DNA of 23,321 nt. It comes from a virus. Where the stretch lies: positions 1 to 23,321 of IMG/VR virus record IMGVR_UViG_3300017719_000214. One strand, given 5' to 3'. A program made the position numbers and the translations under genes. The notes under the pieces are model-generated. The model worked only from the letters and a program-made list of their open reading frames with translations, ran no database searches and was not told where the DNA came from. Shown one piece after another: positions 20,617 through 23,321 of this stretch. The stretch's first letter is position 1; each line of letters begins with the position of its first letter.

Positions 20617-21450
20617 ATGAAAATCAATGATAAAGAAACTCTAAGCATTGCTGCAGCAGTCAGTGATGTACTAGAAGGTAAAAAATATCCAAAGGAAGAA
20701 GCTAAATATCCACATGATATGTTTCATCCAAAAACTGGAGAGAAGGAAGTAGCTAAAGACGAGTCAGAGCATAAAGCATTGGCTAAGAAAGGTTATACCC
20801 ATGAGAAACCTGAAGTTGATGAGGTTGCAGAACCTGTCGCTAAAGGTGAGAAAGAGTTTAAGGCCAAACATACTGTTAAGAAATCAGGAATGAAAGATGA
20901 TGGTACTAACATGAAAGAGACTTATAAAAAAGACGAAGACGACAAGGAAAAGACCGAGAAAGAAGGTAACGAGTTTACCATGGCCCTTGCACAAGCTCGT
21001 AAGAACGGCGACAAGGACTTTGTTGTATCTGGTAAGAAGTATATGGTTAAAGATTACAAAGAAAAAGATGACGATAAAGAAGAAGTTGAAGAATCTAAGT
21101 CTAAGTTTCCAAAATCTTTAGTTAAGAAAGCAACAGAACTTGCTCTGAAAATGGGTGGTAATATGACCGGTGCTGCTAAGAAAATTGAAAAGATGAAGAA
21201 AGGTCTTTCTGATGATCCAGAAGTCAAAGCTGCATTACAACTTGCCAATGAAGAAGTAAGTGAAGAGGTAGTTCAAGAAGCTCATAAAATGAATGAAGCA
21301 GAAGATAAGAAAGCTAAGTATAAAGCATTCTTTGATAAGGCTTTAAAGAAGTTTGGAGTTGATTCACCTGCAGAATTGAAAGGTGATAAGAAGAAAGAAT
21401 TTTTTGATTACGTAGATGCAAATTACGAAGCGGAGAACGAGACAGACTAA
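20617..21450 (+). CDS. Highly charged late/virion-type protein
   Basis: 277 aa from ATG 20617, which has AGGAG 7 nt upstream (a start further back would begin inside the preceding gene). The body is extremely rich in Lys, Glu and Asp with little hydrophobic core (K-K-D-E-D-D-K-E-K-T-E-K-E; E-K-D-D-D-K-E-E-V-E-E-S-K). The last ~45 residues (K-Y-K-A-F-F-D-K-A-L-K-K-F-G-V-D-S-P-A-E-L) form a conserved block known from marine T4-like phage proteins. It resembles scaffold or prohead-core proteins in composition. It shares one base with the next start. Confidence 0.74.
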   Translation: MKINDKETLSIAAAVSDVLEGKKYPKEEAKYPHDMFHPKTGEKEVAKDESEHKALAKKGYTHEKPEVDEVAEPVAKGEKEFKAKHTVKKSGMKDDGTNMKETYKKDEDDKEKTEKEGNEFTMALAQARKNGDKDFVVSGKKYMVKDYKEKDDDKEEVEESKSKFPKSLVKKATELALKMGGNMTGAAKKIEKMKKGLSDDPEVKAALQLANEEVSEEVVQEAHKMNEAEDKKAKYKAFFDKALKKFGVDSPAELKGDKKKEFFDYVDANYEAENETD

Positions 21451-21815
21451 TGAAAAACTTTAAAGAAATAAGAAAAGAACTCATTGAAAGTGTAAAAAGC
21501 CTTAAGAACTACAAAGATCGTAATCGTAAAGGCCATGAAGCATATATGTTTATTCATGTAGTTAAAGGTAATTCATCTAATAAATTTAACGATGACTTTG
21601 GATTTAACCAAAAAGAAATGGTTATGATGGATAAACTTATAAGTAAAATCAAAAATATGCATGTAGCAAGTTTTGATGGTGGTGATTCTGCTCCTGCATC
21701 TTTAGAGTTTTATGGTGACGTTGCATCTTTAGATAAATTCTTAAAAGATAGAAATGTACAAAGTATAGTTAAGAAATATAAAGCTAAGGTTAATGGTCCT
21801 ACTAAACTAAAATAG
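21450..21815 (+). CDS. Tagged hypothetical protein
   Basis: 121 aa beginning M-K-N-F-K-E-I-R-K-E-L-I-E|S, a good tag with an L-I-E|S site at residue 13. The body is basic, with a beta-rich middle (A-Y-M-F-I-H-V-V-K-G-N; A-S-L-E-F-Y-G-D-V-A-S-L-D-K-F-L). No domain is recognised. It starts at a TAATG overlap with the previous gene, and a late promoter follows it. Confidence 0.74.
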   Translation: MKNFKEIRKELIESVKSLKNYKDRNRKGHEAYMFIHVVKGNSSNKFNDDFGFNQKEMVMMDKLISKIKNMHVASFDGGDSAPASLEFYGDVASLDKFLKDRNVQSIVKKYKAKVNGPTKLK

Positions 21816-21819
21816 CGAT

Positions 21820-21827
21820 TATAAATA
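21820..21827 (+). promoter_or_regulatory. T4-type late promoter
   Basis: Exact TATAAATA in the short gap after the 21450 gene. With T4 spacing (+1 six bases after the box) the transcript would start at 21833, the A of the first ATG, so the message would be leaderless. Confidence 0.75.
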
Positions 21828-21832
21828 ACTAT

Positions 21833-22204
21833 ATGATGAAAATATTTGATACTTTAAATAGGAAGAATTTTGAGCTCTATGCGGCCCAAAATTATAGCAA
21901 TCCTGAATGTATAGACATAGAAGAATTTAAGGAGGACTTAGCCAGATTTAAATATCTAAAAAGACTCCTTAGACGCTATGAATTAACAGAAGATTTACAA
22001 GTTCGACTTATACTAAATCATATAATAGTTCTCTATAATGTATTTGGTATTGAACCTGCTAATAAAATGATTTGGTATAAAATTGAGAAAGAACACTGGA
22101 CTTATATTAAACCATTTCTGGTATTTTTAAATTATTTACCAGTAGATGAAAAGATAGATGTACCATTAGATCCATATATTGTGGATGTACTTAGGAAAAT
22201 TTAA
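21833..22204 (+). CDS. Conserved T4-like hypothetical protein
   Basis: 123 aa (ATG 21833, or 21836 in frame directly after). The sequence N-F-E-L-Y-A-A-Q-N-Y, D-L-A-R-F-K-Y-L-K-R-L-L-R-R-Y, R-L-I-L-N-H-I-I-V-L-Y-N-V-F-G-I-E and H-W-T-Y-I-K-P-F-L-V-F-L-N-Y-L is characteristic of a helical family found across marine T4-like phages; its function is unknown. No ribosome site is seen, fitting the leaderless promoter layout. It overlaps the next gene by one base. Confidence 0.78.
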   Translation: MMKIFDTLNRKNFELYAAQNYSNPECIDIEEFKEDLARFKYLKRLLRRYELTEDLQVRLILNHIIVLYNVFGIEPANKMIWYKIEKEHWTYIKPFLVFLNYLPVDEKIDVPLDPYIVDVLRKI

Positions 22205-22788
22205 TGAGTGTAGTAACACGTACAGCTGATTTATTTTACGCCTTTAGGTTTCTAAAGTTATTGGTCACGCCTTGGGATAAGACAGGTGCATATGAGCAAG
22301 GTATTATTGATAAAGATGGCAAAAACCTCAAGAAGGCAAGAACATTAACTACATCAGAAGAAAAGGCTCAGTATACAGTATTTCATAGATTAGTATTTAA
22401 TTTAAAAAGATTATTGGGTAAAGTGCCAGGTGGTTCTTCAAAGTTAGGTTCTTATGCAGCTGCACTGTTTTTAATTAAAGAGAATACTGATTTAACAGAA
22501 GAAGATATAAGAAATGTACTTGAAGAAGTTTTAGATGATTTGGATGAATCTTTAAACGAGAGTGTATTCTATATTAAAGATGACGTATTAAATCCAGGTA
22601 GGTATAAATTAACTAATGAAATGGCTAGTATGAATACTGGCGAGATTATTGCAAGACGGGGTGACCTAGTAGAGTGTACTTTACATAGTAAACCGTATGG
22701 TAGTATATTTGATATTGCGATATACGAAGTAACACATATTCCTACTAAACAGAAATTATATATAAGTAGTGGAGACATAAAAAGATGA
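22204..22788 (+). CDS. Conserved T4-like late protein
   Basis: 194 aa. The N-terminal half (R-T-A-D-L-F-Y-A-F-R-F-L-K-L-L-V-T-P-W; H-R-L-V-F-N-L-K-R-L-L-G-K-V-P-G-G; Y-A-A-A-L-F-L-I-K-E) is a strongly conserved block in marine T4-like phages; the C-terminal half is beta-rich (G-R-Y-K-L; G-D-L-V-E-C-T-L; I-Y-E-V-T-H-I-P). Role unknown, and it is likely late because it follows the 21820 promoter. It overlaps the next gene by 4 nt (ATGA). Confidence 0.78.
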   Translation: MSVVTRTADLFYAFRFLKLLVTPWDKTGAYEQGIIDKDGKNLKKARTLTTSEEKAQYTVFHRLVFNLKRLLGKVPGGSSKLGSYAAALFLIKENTDLTEEDIRNVLEEVLDDLDESLNESVFYIKDDVLNPGRYKLTNEMASMNTGEIIARRGDLVECTLHSKPYGSIFDIAIYEVTHIPTKQKLYISSGDIKR

Positions 22789-23321
22789 AAAAATTTAAAG
22801 ATGTTTGGGAAGATGCAGCAGCCAACTCGGTATCGGGTGATGGTGTAGATATGCCAGCAGACGTCCAACATTCAAAGAAAAAGAGGAAAAAAGCAGTGTA
22901 CGATGGTAGAACAAAGGAAGGCCGCAAATTCGTAGAAAGAATGTTGGCCAGAAAAAAGGCTAAAGATACAGCTAAACAAGTAAATGCTTCTAAAGAAAAT
23001 CAAGCATCTGTAGCCATGAAAGAAGAACAAGAACTACTTGACGAAGCATTACAACACGTTCATACAATTAAAATTGATGGTAACGCCCCAAGTAATCCAA
23101 AACCATCTGAAGCTGCTTCTATTAAAAGCGATTTTAAATTGCACGTTCAAGCAATCAGAAGTGCTGTTAAAAGATTAGGCGGTCTTATTACTGATACAGA
23201 AGTTCCTTCTAGACAAAATAAATTTGTTGGAAAAATTAAGATTGGAACTCGTGGTGATGCAAGCAAAATTAGTATCCCAGTAATTCAAAAAGGTGTTAAA
23301 TCTGGTGGTATTGAATTAGAT
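22785..23321 (+). CDS. Tagged late/virion-type protein, 3' end cut by window
   Basis: At least 179 aa; the frame is open to the window edge. It starts M-K-K-F-K-D-V-W-E|D, a tag variant with V-W-E at residue 9. Next comes A-V-Y-D-G-R-T-K-E-G-R-K-F-V-E-R-M-L-A-R-K-K-A-K, a block seen in marine T4-like phage proteins, with a basic patch K-K-K-R-K-K. A further L-L-D-E|A step lies near residue 87. The part up to the edge shows beta-type sequence (K-F-V-G-K-I-K-I-G-T). Start is set by the ATGA overlap. Probably virion-associated. Confidence 0.76.
   Translation, partial: MKKFKDVWEDAAANSVSGDGVDMPADVQHSKKKRKKAVYDGRTKEGRKFVERMLARKKAKDTAKQVNASKENQASVAMKEEQELLDEALQHVHTIKIDGNAPSNPKPSEAASIKSDFKLHVQAIRSAVKRLGGLITDTEVPSRQNKFVGKIKIGTRGDASKISIPVIQKGVKSGGIELD

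Noticed and set aside
1-23321. CRISPR arrays, insertion sequences, integrase or attachment sites
   Set aside because: No regularly spaced repeats, transposase or integrase motifs, or terminal inverted repeats were seen; the gene content fits a lytic phage.

Overview
This window is a stretch of a tailed-phage genome in the T4 superfamily, most like the marine T4-like myoviruses (cyanophage and pelagiphage type). The signs are UvsX recombinase, a gp41-type DnaB helicase, a DexA-type exonuclease, dCMP deaminase, ThyX, late-promoter octamers TATAAATA, and many small hypothetical genes with the sequence style of marine T4-like phages. Every convincing gene is on the + strand. The DNA is AT-rich, genes are packed with 1-11 nt overlaps, and both ends cut through a gene. 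The host cannot be read directly. The phage ribosomal protein bS21 looks more like beta/gammaproteobacterial than alphaproteobacterial bS21, which is a weak hint.

Layout. (1) 1-6406: surface-sugar and nucleotide genes. These are a DxD glycosyltransferase end, a primase-polymerase-like protein, UDP-glucose dehydrogenase, a MazG-like hydrolase, an NAD-dependent sugar epimerase, a DexA-like exonuclease, a SleB/CwlJ-type wall hydrolase, dCMP deaminase and a TagD-like cytidylyltransferase. (2) 6450-10938: information-processing genes. These are a possible GIY-YIG protein, bS21, UvsX, gp41 helicase, a small membrane protein and ThyX. (3) 10939-13358: small accessory genes, one tRNA-Arg(UCU), and a GC-rich non-coding stretch (12544-12702) that folds into strong stems and is probably a structured RNA. 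(4) 13359-23321: a late block starting at a late promoter. It holds conserved late/virion-type proteins of largely unknown function and a set of proteins sharing one short N-terminal signal.

Regulation. Six near-identical sigma70 promoters (TTGACA or TTTACA, 17 bp, extended TGnTATAAT) drive genes in regions 1-3. Two intergenic TATAAATA boxes mark late transcription. Two promoters sit so close to the start codon that the messages should be almost leaderless.

The most interesting system is in region 4. Up to ten late proteins begin with a variant of MK(S/T)FKE followed, usually at residue 10-13, by a (L/I)-x-E step. This is the layout of the T4 capsid targeting sequence and its prohead-protease cleavage site (internal proteins IPI-III). 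Here the tag sits on two histone-like basic proteins and also on enzyme-like proteins: a protein with nucleic-acid-ligase-like KxDG motifs, a nucleotidyltransferase joined to a DUF5824-like domain, and a P-loop kinase. I infer a capsid-packaged, host-injected enzyme set, with nucleic-acid end repair or nucleotide/NAD metabolism as possible roles.
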